Assembly: GCA_016934315.1 (NCBI GenBank) | Contig: JAFGSY010000013.1 | Span: forward strand, 62,001-126,000 | Source: Candidatus Anaeroferrophillus wilburensis | Lineage (GTDB): Bacteria; Desulfobacterota; Anaeroferrophillalia; Anaeroferrophillales; Anaeroferrophillaceae | Reading direction: 5' to 3' | DNA length: 64,000 nt | In this document: piece by piece, positions 53,933-62,645 of the stretch | Numbering within the stretch: position 1 is the first letter of the stretch | Layout: each line of letters opens with the position of its first letter | Notes under the pieces: generated by a model | The model's input: only the letters and a program-made list of their open reading frames with translations | What the model was told of the DNA's origin: nothing | Databases searched by the model: none | Program-made: the position numbers and the translations under genes

Positions 53933-55807
53933 CTACGACAGGATTTCAGCAGCGGAATCGCTGTCATTTCCCAGTCCGCAGGCAATGCAATAGGCACGGA
54001 TAAGATCGGTAAAGGGCACACCAAAATCACGCAGTTTAAGCTCGCCGACGCCTTTAACCTGCTTGAAGGCGGCCAAGGTTGGAGGCCGCTGGCAGACCAT
54101 ATCATACAGAGCCGCATCACTGAAAATAATGTAGGGGGGAACTCCACGTTCGGCGGCCAGTTCCCGACGCAGCTCACGCAGTTTTTCAAAAAGCTGAGAC
54201 TCGGCCTCGGAAAGTTCACGTGCCAACTTGGACCGCGTTGGGGCGGCAGAATTTTTTGCCGGTTCCTTGGCCACCAGCAGGCTGGGAACCGTTTCACCCT
54301 TGAGCAGACGGTGGCCGGCCGAAGTCACCTTGAGCAGATGATAGTCCTGTTCGCGGGCGATAAAACCCTGGCAGATCAGCTGGTCGATCCAATCCTTGAT
54401 GGTTGCAAGGCTCTCCCGAGACAACAGTCCCCAGGTCGTCAGCCGATTATGACCGTTTTCTTTGATGCGGCGATCATTGGAGCCTCTGAGGACCAGAGCC
54501 GTATAATCAGCGCCATAATTTTCCCCCTGGCGAAGAACACCGGCAAGAATTTTCTGCCCGATGGACAATGGCTCGGCCACGGATATCAGCTCACCAAGAC
54601 AGATATCGCAGCTGCCGCACGTGCCGGGTTCGAGTTCCTGGTCGAAATAGCCGACCAGGGTCCGGTGCCGGCACTGGTCGCCATGGACGTAGTCAACCAT
54701 CGCCTGCAGCGATTTTTTCGCCCCTTCAAGACCTTCACCGTAACCGTTTTCCGCCAGCGTGCGCTGCCAGCGCTGCAGATCACTGCTGCCGTGGAAAAGA
54801 ATACATTCCGCCGGCAGACCGTCGCGCCCCGCCCGGCCACTCTCCTGCTGATAGTTTTCCAGGGCCTTGGGCATCCCGCTGTGGAGAACCAGGCGGATAT
54901 TGGATTTATCAACCCCCATGCCGAAAGCCACCGTCGCCACCATGATCCCGGCCTCATCATGAATAAAGGCCTCCTGGCTGGCGCGGCGCTCACCATCATC
55001 CATCCCGGCATGGTAAGGATAGGAGCGAAAACCCTTTGCCGCCAACAGAGCATTGAGCTGATCGACTTCACGCCGGCTCTGGCAGTAGATGATGCCGGAT
55101 TGCTGCTTGTAACGCTGGAGGATGTCGATAATCTGGGCGCTGTGATTGGCAGACCGGCGGCGGACCCGATAGGTAAGATTGGGACGGTCAAAAGCGCCAA
55201 CGAGAACATGAGGGCTGTCAAGCTTGAGCTGGTCGGCAATATCGCGCCTGACCGTCTCGGTCGCCGTAGCCGTATAGGCATGGATGGCAAGGCCGGGAAA
55301 ATGCTCTTTCAAACCGCCAAGCTGCCGGTACTCAGGACGAAAGTCGTGGCCCCACTGGCTGATACAGTGAGCTTCGTCAATCGCCAGAAATGAGATTTTT
55401 AAGGTTTTAAAAAAATCCAGGGTGCGTTTCTGAACCAGCTTTTCGGGCGAGATATAGAGCAGGGAAAGTTCGTTTGCCCGGAGGGCGGCAGCCACGTCAC
55501 GCTTTTCCACCATCGTCAGGGAACTGTTGACTGCCGCCGCCCGGACTCCGTTCAGGCGCAAAGCATCAACCTGATCTTTCATCAGAGCGATCAGGGGCGA
55601 AACAACGATGGCAAGACCGGCAAGGAGCAGGGCCGGCACCTGGTAACAGACCGATTTGCCGCCCCCGGTCGGCAGCACAGTGACCGAATCACGTCCGGCA
55701 AGGACCATATCGATAGCTGCCTGCTGGCGGTCGAGAAAACCTTCATGACCCCAATACTGTTTAAGAATATGCGCCGGAGCAGTGTTCATAAGCAGGCGTA
55801 GCGCCAT
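53933..55807 (-). CDS. recQ: ATP-dependent DNA helicase RecQ
   Basis: A 3'-5' helicase of 624 residues used in recombination and replication restart. Motifs: the Q-motif region DRQQAAIDMVLAGRD, Walker A PTGGGKSVCYQVPA, DEAHCISQWGHDFRPEY, and motif VI QESGRAGRDG. The zinc-binding/RQC part follows (CRHRTLVGYFDQE, CGSCDIC), then a C-terminal HRDC domain (LFEKLRELRRELAAERGVPP). ATG 55807 is the longest start; ATG 55789 is equally possible and neither has a good SD. It lies downstream of mutY and has its own promoter. Confidence 0.96.
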   Translation of the reverse strand: MALRLLMNTAPAHILKQYWGHEGFLDRQQAAIDMVLAGRDSVTVLPTGGGKSVCYQVPALLLAGLAIVVSPLIALMKDQVDALRLNGVRAAAVNSSLTMVEKRDVAAALRANELSLLYISPEKLVQKRTLDFFKTLKISFLAIDEAHCISQWGHDFRPEYRQLGGLKEHFPGLAIHAYTATATETVRRDIADQLKLDSPHVLVGAFDRPNLTYRVRRRSANHSAQIIDILQRYKQQSGIIYCQSRREVDQLNALLAAKGFRSYPYHAGMDDGERRASQEAFIHDEAGIMVATVAFGMGVDKSNIRLVLHSGMPKALENYQQESGRAGRDGLPAECILFHGSSDLQRWQRTLAENGYGEGLEGAKKSLQAMVDYVHGDQCRHRTLVGYFDQELEPGTCGSCDICLGELISVAEPLSIGQKILAGVLRQGENYGADYTALVLRGSNDRRIKENGHNRLTTWGLLSRESLATIKDWIDQLICQGFIAREQDYHLLKVTSAGHRLLKGETVPSLLVAKEPAKNSAAPTRSKLARELSEAESQLFEKLRELRRELAAERGVPPYIIFSDAALYDMVCQRPPTLAAFKQVKGVGELKLRDFGVPFTDLIRAYCIACGLGNDSDSAAEILS

Positions 55808-55920
55808 TCAGCATGGTGTTTACGCAGGCGGCATTTCAGCCCACCTGAGCCAAACCACACGCCTGCCTTTCTTCCGCAAGGCAGGAGAAAAACACTCCCC
55901 TCTCATGGCAGATTCATTCT

Positions 55921-55948
55921 GATATACCCGAGGGGAACAAAATGTCAA
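55921..55948 (-). promoter_or_regulatory. Promoter Y of recQ
   Basis: Minus strand TTGACA (55948-55943) and TATATC (55926-55921) with 16-bp spacing, 114 bp upstream of ATG 55807. The leader also contains an 8-bp hairpin (CCTGCCTT 55862-55869, AAGGCAGG 55878-55885). It is a near copy of promoter X. Confidence 0.65.
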
Positions 55949-56015
55949 GTCAACTGGTATGACATGCGCACTGAATGTGCAGGATTGCGACGGCGTTCCG
56001 CTGGACCAGAACCGC

Positions 56016-56801
56016 TTAGGGGATCAACAGATACTGGCCTTCCACCCGGCACAACCCTTCCTTCTGCAGACCACTGAGGGCTTTGGCAAAACGGTGGTCA
56101 TCCTGGTAGGCAGCGAGGGGGATGGTGCCTTTTGTGAGCAGCTCCCGCACAATCTGGGCCCTCAGCTGGCGGACCGAACCGGCAAAGGCACTCTGCTTCG
56201 AGACCGGGGAGATGCCACTTTTGGCGGCGGTGAGATGAAGGGCGCCGTAATCCATCAAGGCGTTGTGCCAGTCGCGGCTGCGGCCCCGGGGCAGGCACTG
56301 CTCCGCCAGCTTTAGGATTTCGGCCGGGGAAGGATTGTCCAGGGAAAACTCGGCAATGTAGATGCGGCGGATATTGGTATCGATGGCAGCCAAATCCTCG
56401 TTGGCGGCAAAGATGCGGACCGCTTTTGAGGTATATTCACCGACCCCGGGAAGATGGCGGTAATCCCGGCAGGCGGCCAGCACGTCACCATCGTAGTCGG
56501 TGGTAATTGTTGCCGCCGCAGCCAGCAGCCGCTTTGCCCGGTTGTTGTACCCCAGACCCATCCAGAGCGACAGCACCTCCTTCAGCTCGGCTTTCGCCAG
56601 TGCCTTCGGACTTGACCAGCGGTCGAGCCAGCGTTCATAAAAAGGAATGACCCGCTCCACCTGGGTCTGCTGAAGCATGATTTCAGAAACCAGTATGCGA
56701 TAGGGATCGGTGGTTCGCCGCCAGGGAAGATTCCTGCCCCGCTCCCCATAAAAATTCAGGATCCGCTCCTGGAATGCTGTAATTGCGCCTGTCTGCTTCA
56801 T
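56016..56801 (-). CDS. mutY: MutY-type adenine DNA glycosylase lacking the iron-sulfur motif
   Basis: A 261-residue helix-hairpin-helix glycosylase expected to remove adenine mispaired with 8-oxoguanine. Glu40 in LVSEIMLQQTQV and Asp141 in AAIDTNIRR match the MutY catalytic residues, and HLPGVGEYTSKAV is the HhH motif. It lacks the Cys-x6-Cys-x2-Cys-x5-Cys cluster loop, and the protein is about 90 residues shorter than E. coli MutY, so the C-terminal NUDIX-like domain is also absent. It starts 64 bp downstream of the chemoreceptor gene on the same strand. Specificity for A:8-oxoG is inferred from the family. Confidence 0.85.
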   Translation of the reverse strand: MKQTGAITAFQERILNFYGERGRNLPWRRTTDPYRILVSEIMLQQTQVERVIPFYERWLDRWSSPKALAKAELKEVLSLWMGLGYNNRAKRLLAAAATITTDYDGDVLAACRDYRHLPGVGEYTSKAVRIFAANEDLAAIDTNIRRIYIAEFSLDNPSPAEILKLAEQCLPRGRSRDWHNALMDYGALHLTAAKSGISPVSKQSAFAGSVRQLRAQIVRELLTKGTIPLAAYQDDHRFAKALSGLQKEGLCRVEGQYLLIP

Positions 56802-56864
56802 CCGCTTGCCTTAGAGCCATGATGTAGATACGAAACAGGAATGTCTTTTGGCAAAGAAAATGGC

Positions 56865-59171
56865 TTAAAAACTGTCTGATTCATCTTCTTCATCATCAAC
56901 AAGAATAATCTCATCCGACGACAGCTCCCGTGCTGTGCCCCCTGCGGCCGGCAGTGCGTGCTGTTTTCTGGCCAGGGCATGGGGATTCTGCGGCCCGGCA
57001 AGGTAACCGCCAAAATCCTGATTGGCCTCTTCCAGCCGCTGCCCGCCGCCAGTCAGCAGGAACAAAAGATGAGTGACCACATCCTTCATGGCCACCGCCT
57101 GGGCGGCAAGCTCTTCAGCTGCCGATGAACTTTCTTCGGCGTGGGAAGCCACCTCCTGGGTAACTCCGTCGATCTGCCGCATGGCCTCGGTCACTTGTTC
57201 TATACCCTTGGCCTGTTCCCGGCTGGCGGCAGCAATCTCTTTTACCAGATTATCTACCTTTTCGTTGACCTCGTTGACTTGGGAAAAATCTTCCTGCACC
57301 CGACCCATAACTGCGGTTCCCTCGGCAATCCGCCGCACGGTATCCTCGATAAGTCCCTGGGTAGCTGAAGCAGCTTCAGCGGCTCTCCTGGCCAGGTTGC
57401 GAACCTCTTCGGCAACTACGGCAAAGCCGGCTCCGGACTCGCCGGCCCGGGCTGCCTCAACCGCGGCATTGAGCGCCAGCAGATTCGTCTGGAAGGCAAT
57501 GTCGTCAATTGATTTGATAACTTTAGATATCTCTTGACCAGCAACCCCAATCCGCTCTATCGACCCGGCAAGTTCCTCCATCGCTTTGCTCGTCTGCAGC
57601 ATGGTATCTCTCGCCTTATCGGCAAGCCGGTCGGCTTCCGTCGCATTATCGGCATTACTTCTGGTAAGCGATGATGACTCTTCAATTGTCGCACTTGTTT
57701 CTTCAATGGCAGCCGCCTGACGGCTGGCTCCCTGAGCCAACGCCTGGGAAGCCGATGCCACCTCATCCGAGGCACCCGTTACCTGGCCGACCCCGATTTC
57801 AAGATGGTCAATGATTTTTTTCAACGGCCGCGTGATCAGCCGGGTAATCAGCAGGCCGAGCAGTATGCCAGCGATAATAGCAACCAGGGCAAACGTCGTG
57901 ATCTCCATCCGCGCCCGGACCGTCTGGCGCTGCATGGCATCCTGTTCAGCGTCAGCAAGCATGGCACCAACACTGACCACCTCACGGGCACTATTAACCA
58001 TAACGTCCATCGCCCGCTCCTGCTCGCGGGTCAGCTCACCATAAGAGGTAAACGCTCCACGATAAGCATCTACTTTGGCCAGCAGCACTTCGATCTGCGA
58101 TCTCTGCTCCTCGTCGGTGAATGAATCCTTGAACTCACTGGCAAGGCTGATGATCTTGTCAAGCCGCTCCGTCACCTGATTGAGCGACTGCTCGTCATGA
58201 CTGATGGTAAAGGCCTGCTCACCACTGGCAGCCTCCTGGAACCAGATCATAATCCGGTACGATCCTGATATAATAGCGGTTTTCTTGCCAATCGACTGTT
58301 CCACCAGTGTCTGGACAACTTTAAGATCGGTATCCTGGTCACAGCGGAACTGGTTCAGTTTTGCCTCTACCTCGGCACCAATATTTTCCAGCCGGGTCAA
58401 ATTGTTTTCAATACGTTTTTTTCTATAGGCCCCATAGGCTTGAAGATAGGGATCCAGAGCATCGATGATCTCGGCAAGAATATCTTTTGCCGACTGACGA
58501 TCAAGTCGGATTATCAGAAGCTGGCCGATGGTCCGCATAAGATCAATCTTTTCGGTAAACTCGTCGGCCAATTGTTCATTGCTGCTGTACCGGCTGGCAA
58601 GGACTACCCCCTTTACATGGAGAAGCATCTGATGCATGCGAATCGCATCATCGGTATTGGCCCGGGTCTGCTCGGAAAGGGTGCTGGCCTCACGGCTGAT
58701 TTTTTCCAGGTCTCCCTCCTGAAAACTGATGATTTTCCGAACGGCGGTTTCCGCTTCTTTCCCGGCGGCTGCCATCTGCTGCCGGGCAGCATCTTTTTTC
58801 TGCCGCAGGCGGCGATAATCGCTGAATGCCTGGCGATAGGTGGTTGCCATAACACTTATCTGCCCCACTTCACTGGCAGCCGCATCCATACCCATATCAC
58901 TGGCCAGTTCATCGGCTTTCGTCACCAGACTGCCGACAATCCGTTCAACCAGCTCAGCATCCTCTTCACGGTTGTGGCTGATGTAATTTTTTTCCGCCAG
59001 GCGGGCATCAGTTAGAAGGCTGCTCAGACTGTTTACCCGGGTGGTGGTATCCACCCGGCCATGGATAGTCTGGATACTGCTGAAACCAACGTAGGCGATG
59101 ACCACCAACAGCAACAGCAGCAGGGAAAACCCGCAAATAATTTTAGCACCTAATGAAAGCTTGTTAAACAT
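56865..59171 (-). CDS. Methyl-accepting chemotaxis protein with large periplasmic helical domain
   Basis: A 768-residue chemoreceptor. TM1 (about 10-32) is followed by a periplasmic all-helical region of about 400 residues, resembling the HBM (helical bimodular) type of sensor, then TM2, HAMP (ITRLITRPLKKIIDHLEIG), and the signalling domain with IDDIAFQTNLLALNAAVEAA. The C-terminus is acidic with no CheR-binding pentapeptide of the usual WxxxF form. ATG 59171 has an AGAGAGG SD; an upstream ATG lacks one. HBM receptors of other species bind carboxylates or polyamines; the ligand here is unknown. Confidence 0.93.
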   Translation of the reverse strand: MFNKLSLGAKIICGFSLLLLLLVVIAYVGFSSIQTIHGRVDTTTRVNSLSSLLTDARLAEKNYISHNREEDAELVERIVGSLVTKADELASDMGMDAAASEVGQISVMATTYRQAFSDYRRLRQKKDAARQQMAAAGKEAETAVRKIISFQEGDLEKISREASTLSEQTRANTDDAIRMHQMLLHVKGVVLASRYSSNEQLADEFTEKIDLMRTIGQLLIIRLDRQSAKDILAEIIDALDPYLQAYGAYRKKRIENNLTRLENIGAEVEAKLNQFRCDQDTDLKVVQTLVEQSIGKKTAIISGSYRIMIWFQEAASGEQAFTISHDEQSLNQVTERLDKIISLASEFKDSFTDEEQRSQIEVLLAKVDAYRGAFTSYGELTREQERAMDVMVNSAREVVSVGAMLADAEQDAMQRQTVRARMEITTFALVAIIAGILLGLLITRLITRPLKKIIDHLEIGVGQVTGASDEVASASQALAQGASRQAAAIEETSATIEESSSLTRSNADNATEADRLADKARDTMLQTSKAMEELAGSIERIGVAGQEISKVIKSIDDIAFQTNLLALNAAVEAARAGESGAGFAVVAEEVRNLARRAAEAASATQGLIEDTVRRIAEGTAVMGRVQEDFSQVNEVNEKVDNLVKEIAAASREQAKGIEQVTEAMRQIDGVTQEVASHAEESSSAAEELAAQAVAMKDVVTHLLFLLTGGGQRLEEANQDFGGYLAGPQNPHALARKQHALPAAGGTARELSSDEIILVDDEEDESDSF

Positions 59172-59389
59172 GGGACCTCTCTGACATGTGACACCATAAA
59201 ATGGTAAATTAGCTATAACTACTGCCAACATAATAGCAATAATAATATATCGCTTTTTCCTTATAAATCTTTATGGAAAGTTGCCGGACTGAGAAAAAAA
59301 TCCTCCACCACCGGGACCATGTATGGAGCAGTAAAAAAGCAAATGGGAAAAAATAGGTACATAAAAAAACCTTGACAAAAAGAAATCAA

Positions 59390-59429
59390 TTCGATAAGTG
59401 GAATAAAGTTAGATATAGTTAACTATTTA
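59390..59429 (+). promoter_or_regulatory. Iron-type (DtxR-like) operator overlapping the promoter of the feo operon
   Basis: TTAGATATAGTTAACTATTTA at 59409-59429 (21 bases in positions, quoted here only in part as TAGTTAACTA, its perfect core) overlaps the -10 TATAGT at 59414-59419. A -35-like TTCGAT lies at 59390-59395, 18 bp upstream. A related site recurs at 60486-60510. The first gene of the operon encodes a DtxR-family regulator, so autoregulation by iron or manganese is likely. Confidence 0.7.
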
Positions 59430-59443
59430 CACAGGCTCAAACA

Positions 59444-60244
59444 ATGACCCTCGATCTTTATCCTGATTTATCCCCAACGCAGGAAGATTACCTGGCAGCT
59501 ATCTATCAGATTGTCAAATCACAGCAGATAGCCAGAGCCAACAGCATCGCCCGCAAGCTTGGCGTCGGGCTCTCGTCGGTCACCGCGGCATTAAAAAGTT
59601 TGGCCGCTAAAAAGCTGATCAATTACCGGCCCTACAGCTATGTCACACTCACCGATGACGGCACGGCCCTCGGCCGGCAGCTGACTAAAAAACACCAGGT
59701 GCTGGTGGATTTTCTAACCAGGGTCCTCGCCCTGCCAGCAGCGGATGCCGAACATAATGCCCACCGCCTTGAACATGCGGTCGATGAAGAGGTGTTGAAC
59801 CGCATTATCAGTTTTATTACCTTCCTGGAACAATGCCCCCGGGGCGGTATGGAATGGATCGCTCAATTCAGTCATTTCTATGAATCCGGTTCACGGGTTG
59901 ACCATTGTGCAGAACGTTTCGATTCATGGTTTTCCAAAGTCTGTCACCATCAGCAAGTTCCCTACTTTTCGAAAGGAGAATCAACAATGAACATTACGTT
60001 AGCGGACCTGAACCCCCGGGAATCGGGGAAAATTCTTGCCATACGTGGAAGCGGGCCATCAAACAAACGCTTTATGGAAATGGGCCTGATACCGGGAAGC
60101 ATGGTTTCAGTGGAAAAGATTGCCCCTCTGGGTGATCCCATCGACGTCAAAATAAAAGGATATCACCTCAGTCTGCGCAGGGAAGAGGCCGCCGGCATCA
60201 AGATTGAAAGACTCAGGCATGGAAGCTCTGGAGAAAAGAAATGA
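59444..60244 (+). CDS. DtxR-family metalloregulator fused to a FeoA domain
   Basis: A 266-residue fusion. Residues 1-70 are the winged-helix DNA-binding domain (LSPTQEDYLAAIYQI, GVGLSSVTAALKSLAA), followed to about 155 by a metal-binding/dimerisation domain with AHRLEHAVDEEVLNRI and EQCPRGG. After a linker, residues 182-266 form a FeoA/SH3-like domain (NKRFMEMGLIPGSMV). DtxR-type regulators repress metal-uptake genes when iron or manganese is bound. A strong SD and ATG within the linker (59987) suggest a free FeoA is also made. It is the first gene of the feo operon. Confidence 0.9.
   Translation: MTLDLYPDLSPTQEDYLAAIYQIVKSQQIARANSIARKLGVGLSSVTAALKSLAAKKLINYRPYSYVTLTDDGTALGRQLTKKHQVLVDFLTRVLALPAADAEHNAHRLEHAVDEEVLNRIISFITFLEQCPRGGMEWIAQFSHFYESGSRVDHCAERFDSWFSKVCHHQQVPYFSKGESTMNITLADLNPRESGKILAIRGSGPSNKRFMEMGLIPGSMVSVEKIAPLGDPIDVKIKGYHLSLRREEAAGIKIERLRHGSSGEKK
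59987..60244 (+). CDS. Internal in-frame start yielding a stand-alone FeoA protein
   Basis: ATG 59987 is preceded by GAAAGGAG at a normal SD distance, in frame within the fused gene. It would produce an 85-residue FeoA-type SH3 protein (MNITLADLNPRESGK) identical to the C-terminus of the fusion. This would give a regulator-FeoA fusion and free FeoA from one frame. FeoA proteins bind or regulate FeoB. The strong internal SD is seen; use of the start is inference. Confidence 0.55.
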   Translation: MNITLADLNPRESGKILAIRGSGPSNKRFMEMGLIPGSMVSVEKIAPLGDPIDVKIKGYHLSLRREEAAGIKIERLRHGSSGEKK

Positions 60245-60462
60245 TACGACTGGATCACATTGGCCATGGTGTCAAAGTATTGGTAAGCGGTATCAACGCA
60301 GGGCGACAGGCCCAACAAAAGATGGCAACCCTGGGAATTTTTCCTGGAGCTATGCTTCAGGTGCTCAGCGGCAATCGCCACGGTCCGGTAGTAATCCGGA
60401 TTGGCAGCGGCAAATTGATATTGGGTCGCACACTGGCGAGCAAGATCATGGTCAAACAATAG
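60241..60462 (+). CDS. feoA: Ferrous iron transport protein A (second copy)
   Basis: A 73-residue SH3-like FeoA protein with GVKVLVSGINAGRQAQQKMATLGIFPG and VVIRIGSGKLILGRTLA (quoted in part). The ATG overlaps the preceding stop (ATGA). It differs in sequence from the FeoA domain of the fusion, so the operon encodes two distinct FeoA units before feoB. Confidence 0.88.
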   Translation: MIRLDHIGHGVKVLVSGINAGRQAQQKMATLGIFPGAMLQVLSGNRHGPVVIRIGSGKLILGRTLASKIMVKQ

Positions 60463-60485
60463 GCAATTTTTTTTTGCCAGCTCTA

Positions 60486-60510
60486 TTAGGTATAGCTAAC
60501 TATATTTAGC
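60486..60510 (+). promoter_or_regulatory. Second DtxR-like operator, upstream of feoB
   Basis: TTAGGTATAGCTAAC followed by TATATTTA recalls the classical DtxR box (TTAGGTTAGSCTAACC). It shares TTAG(A/G)TATAG(T/C)TAACTAT with the site at 59409-59429. It lies 33 bp before the feoB ATG, so feoB may have separate metal control. A short GGCAA-T7-TTGCC hairpin precedes it. Confidence 0.6.
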
Positions 60511-60542
60511 AAGTGCAACTCAGATCATGAAAGGAAAAGAGA

Positions 60543-62624
60543 ATGGACAGCACCATTACCGTCGCCCTGGCCGGCAATCCAAACAGCGGCAAATCGACTA
60601 TCTTCAACCTGCTCACCGGCTCCCGGCAGCGGGTGGGCAATTATCCCGGAGTTACGGTGGAAAAAAAGGAGGGTGGCTGCCGCCACCAGGGGCAAGAGCT
60701 GACGATCATCGACTTGCCAGGCACTTACAGCCTTTCGCCCCATTCGGTGGAGGAACTTGTAACGCAAGATTTCCTACTCAACCAGCGGCCACAGGTGGTT
60801 ATTGACATTGTTGATGCCTCAAACCTGGAGAGAAACCTCCTGTTGGCCACCCAACTAATGGAAATGAACACTCCCCTGATCATCGTTCTCAACATGATGG
60901 ACATGGTGGCCAGGCAGCAAACGACCATTGACCTGCCGATCCTGGAGCAATTGCTGGGCGTTCCGGTCATTCCAATGGTCGGCAGCCGGGGCACCGGCAA
61001 GGAACAGTTGTTGGAAACGATTATTGCAGTGGCTGAGCAGCGGCAAAATCCAACACCACGGCCCATAGCCTACCAGCAAGATATTGAAGAAGTAATAGCC
61101 GAACTTTCATCGATGATTTCGACAACGCTGCTGCCCGAGCTGCCCAGAAGATGGCTGGCCATCAAACTTCTTGAGCGAGACGGACAACTGTTGGAAAAGG
61201 TCAGCAAAGCAGATCCGGCGCCGGAAATCTTCAAAAGCAACTATGAGCGGATATATGAAAAATTATCTGGCCATCTCGATGAAGCCCCCGAACTGCTGAT
61301 TACCGAATGGCGGTACGGCTTCATTGCCGGCTTGATCAGGGAGGCGACAATCACGACAGCTGCCGAGCGCCTCACTTTTTCTGACAAGGTCGATAAAATC
61401 ATCCTCAATCGGATCCTCGGCCTGCCAATATTTCTGCTGCTCATGTACTTGGTATTCACCTTGACCTTTAGAATTGGAGGTCCGCCGATGATTTGGCTAG
61501 ACACGGGTTTTTCCTGGCTGGGAGATACCATTTCATCCTTCTGGCCTGGCAGGCCGGACAGCGCCGTTTTATCGCTGCTGGTTGATGGCATCATCGGCGG
61601 CGTCGGCGGGGTGCTCGTTTTCCTGCCCACCATCATCCTGCTGTTCTTCGCCATCGCGATGCTGGAGGGCACCGGCTACATGGCCAGAGCGGCCTTTATC
61701 ATGGACAGGATGATGCATAAAATCGGGCTGCATGGCAAAAGCTTCATTCCCCTGCTTACCGGCTTTGGATGCTCCGTCCCGGCAATCATGGCCACCAGAA
61801 CCCTTGAAGATGAGCGCGACCGACTGACAACGATCATGGTTACCCCATTGATGAGTTGCGGAGCCCGGCTGCCCATTTACGCACTGATTATTCCGGCGTT
61901 CTTCCCCGCCACCTGGCAGGCACCCATGCTCTGGTTGATTTATGTTTTCGGCATTGCATTAATGATGGTCACCGCCCGTTTTTTGCGCGCCACCCTGTTT
62001 AAAGGTGACGACACTCCTTTTGTGATGGAGTTGCCGCCCTATCGCCTGCCAACCCTGAAATCGATAGCTATCCACACCTGGGATCGGGCTTGGCTGTATC
62101 TGCGGAAAGCCGGGACGATCATTCTGGCTATCTCCATTGTCATGTGGGCCATGACTACCTATCCAACCATGCCGGCATCGCCAAACAACGTGTTTTCTTC
62201 CTCCGAAGCATACCAGGAAGCCCGGTTGACCTATTCAGCCGCTGGTCGCTTGGGACACGCTTTGGAACCACTGCTTAAGCCACTTGGCTTCGACTGGCGC
62301 ATCGGCACCGCACTGATCGGTGCCTTTGCCGCCAAGGAAGTCTTTGTATCCCAGCTGGGGATTGTCTATGCCATTGGCGAAGCCGACGAAGAGTCCGTTC
62401 CACTGCGGGAAAAACTCCAGCAACACTATACCCCACTGGTCGGCTTCTGCATCATGTTGTTCTGCCTGATCAGTGCGCCATGCATGGCGACCATCGCCGT
62501 CACCCGCCGAGAAACCAATTCCTGGCGTTGGGCTCTCTTTCAGCTGGCCGGTTTGACTGTTATGGCTTGGATAATAACCTTCATCGTGTACCAGGCCGGT
62601 CGCCTGGCTGGAATCGGCTGCTGA
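60543..62624 (+). CDS. feoB: Ferrous iron transporter FeoB
   Basis: A 693-residue inner-membrane Fe2+ transporter. The N-terminal G domain has G1 GNPNSGKST, G2 region NYPGVTVEK, G3 DLPGTYSLSPHS and G4 NMMD. The C-terminal membrane part has two Gate-like regions, including GFGCSVPAIMATRTLEDERDR and MSCGARLPIYAL, and about eight to ten TM helices. It is slightly shorter than E. coli FeoB (773), with a reduced C-terminus. FeoA genes lie upstream and a Cys-rich protein downstream. Confidence 0.97.
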   Translation: MDSTITVALAGNPNSGKSTIFNLLTGSRQRVGNYPGVTVEKKEGGCRHQGQELTIIDLPGTYSLSPHSVEELVTQDFLLNQRPQVVIDIVDASNLERNLLLATQLMEMNTPLIIVLNMMDMVARQQTTIDLPILEQLLGVPVIPMVGSRGTGKEQLLETIIAVAEQRQNPTPRPIAYQQDIEEVIAELSSMISTTLLPELPRRWLAIKLLERDGQLLEKVSKADPAPEIFKSNYERIYEKLSGHLDEAPELLITEWRYGFIAGLIREATITTAAERLTFSDKVDKIILNRILGLPIFLLLMYLVFTLTFRIGGPPMIWLDTGFSWLGDTISSFWPGRPDSAVLSLLVDGIIGGVGGVLVFLPTIILLFFAIAMLEGTGYMARAAFIMDRMMHKIGLHGKSFIPLLTGFGCSVPAIMATRTLEDERDRLTTIMVTPLMSCGARLPIYALIIPAFFPATWQAPMLWLIYVFGIALMMVTARFLRATLFKGDDTPFVMELPPYRLPTLKSIAIHTWDRAWLYLRKAGTIILAISIVMWAMTTYPTMPASPNNVFSSSEAYQEARLTYSAAGRLGHALEPLLKPLGFDWRIGTALIGAFAAKEVFVSQLGIVYAIGEADEESVPLREKLQQHYTPLVGFCIMLFCLISAPCMATIAVTRRETNSWRWALFQLAGLTVMAWIITFIVYQAGRLAGIGC

Positions 62625-62645
62625 GCAATCAGCAAGGAATGTACT

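Noticed and set aside
53870-55393. A 507-codon open frame on the plus strand opposite recQ
   Set aside because: It lies wholly antisense to recQ, which has all helicase motifs, and shows no domain or hydrophobic pattern of its own. It reflects the GC-rich codon pattern of recQ.
59409-59429. Fur box upstream of the feo operon
   Set aside because: The site does not fit GATAATGATAATCATTATC-type repeats, and a DtxR-family regulator is the adjacent gene, so a DtxR-like box is the better reading.
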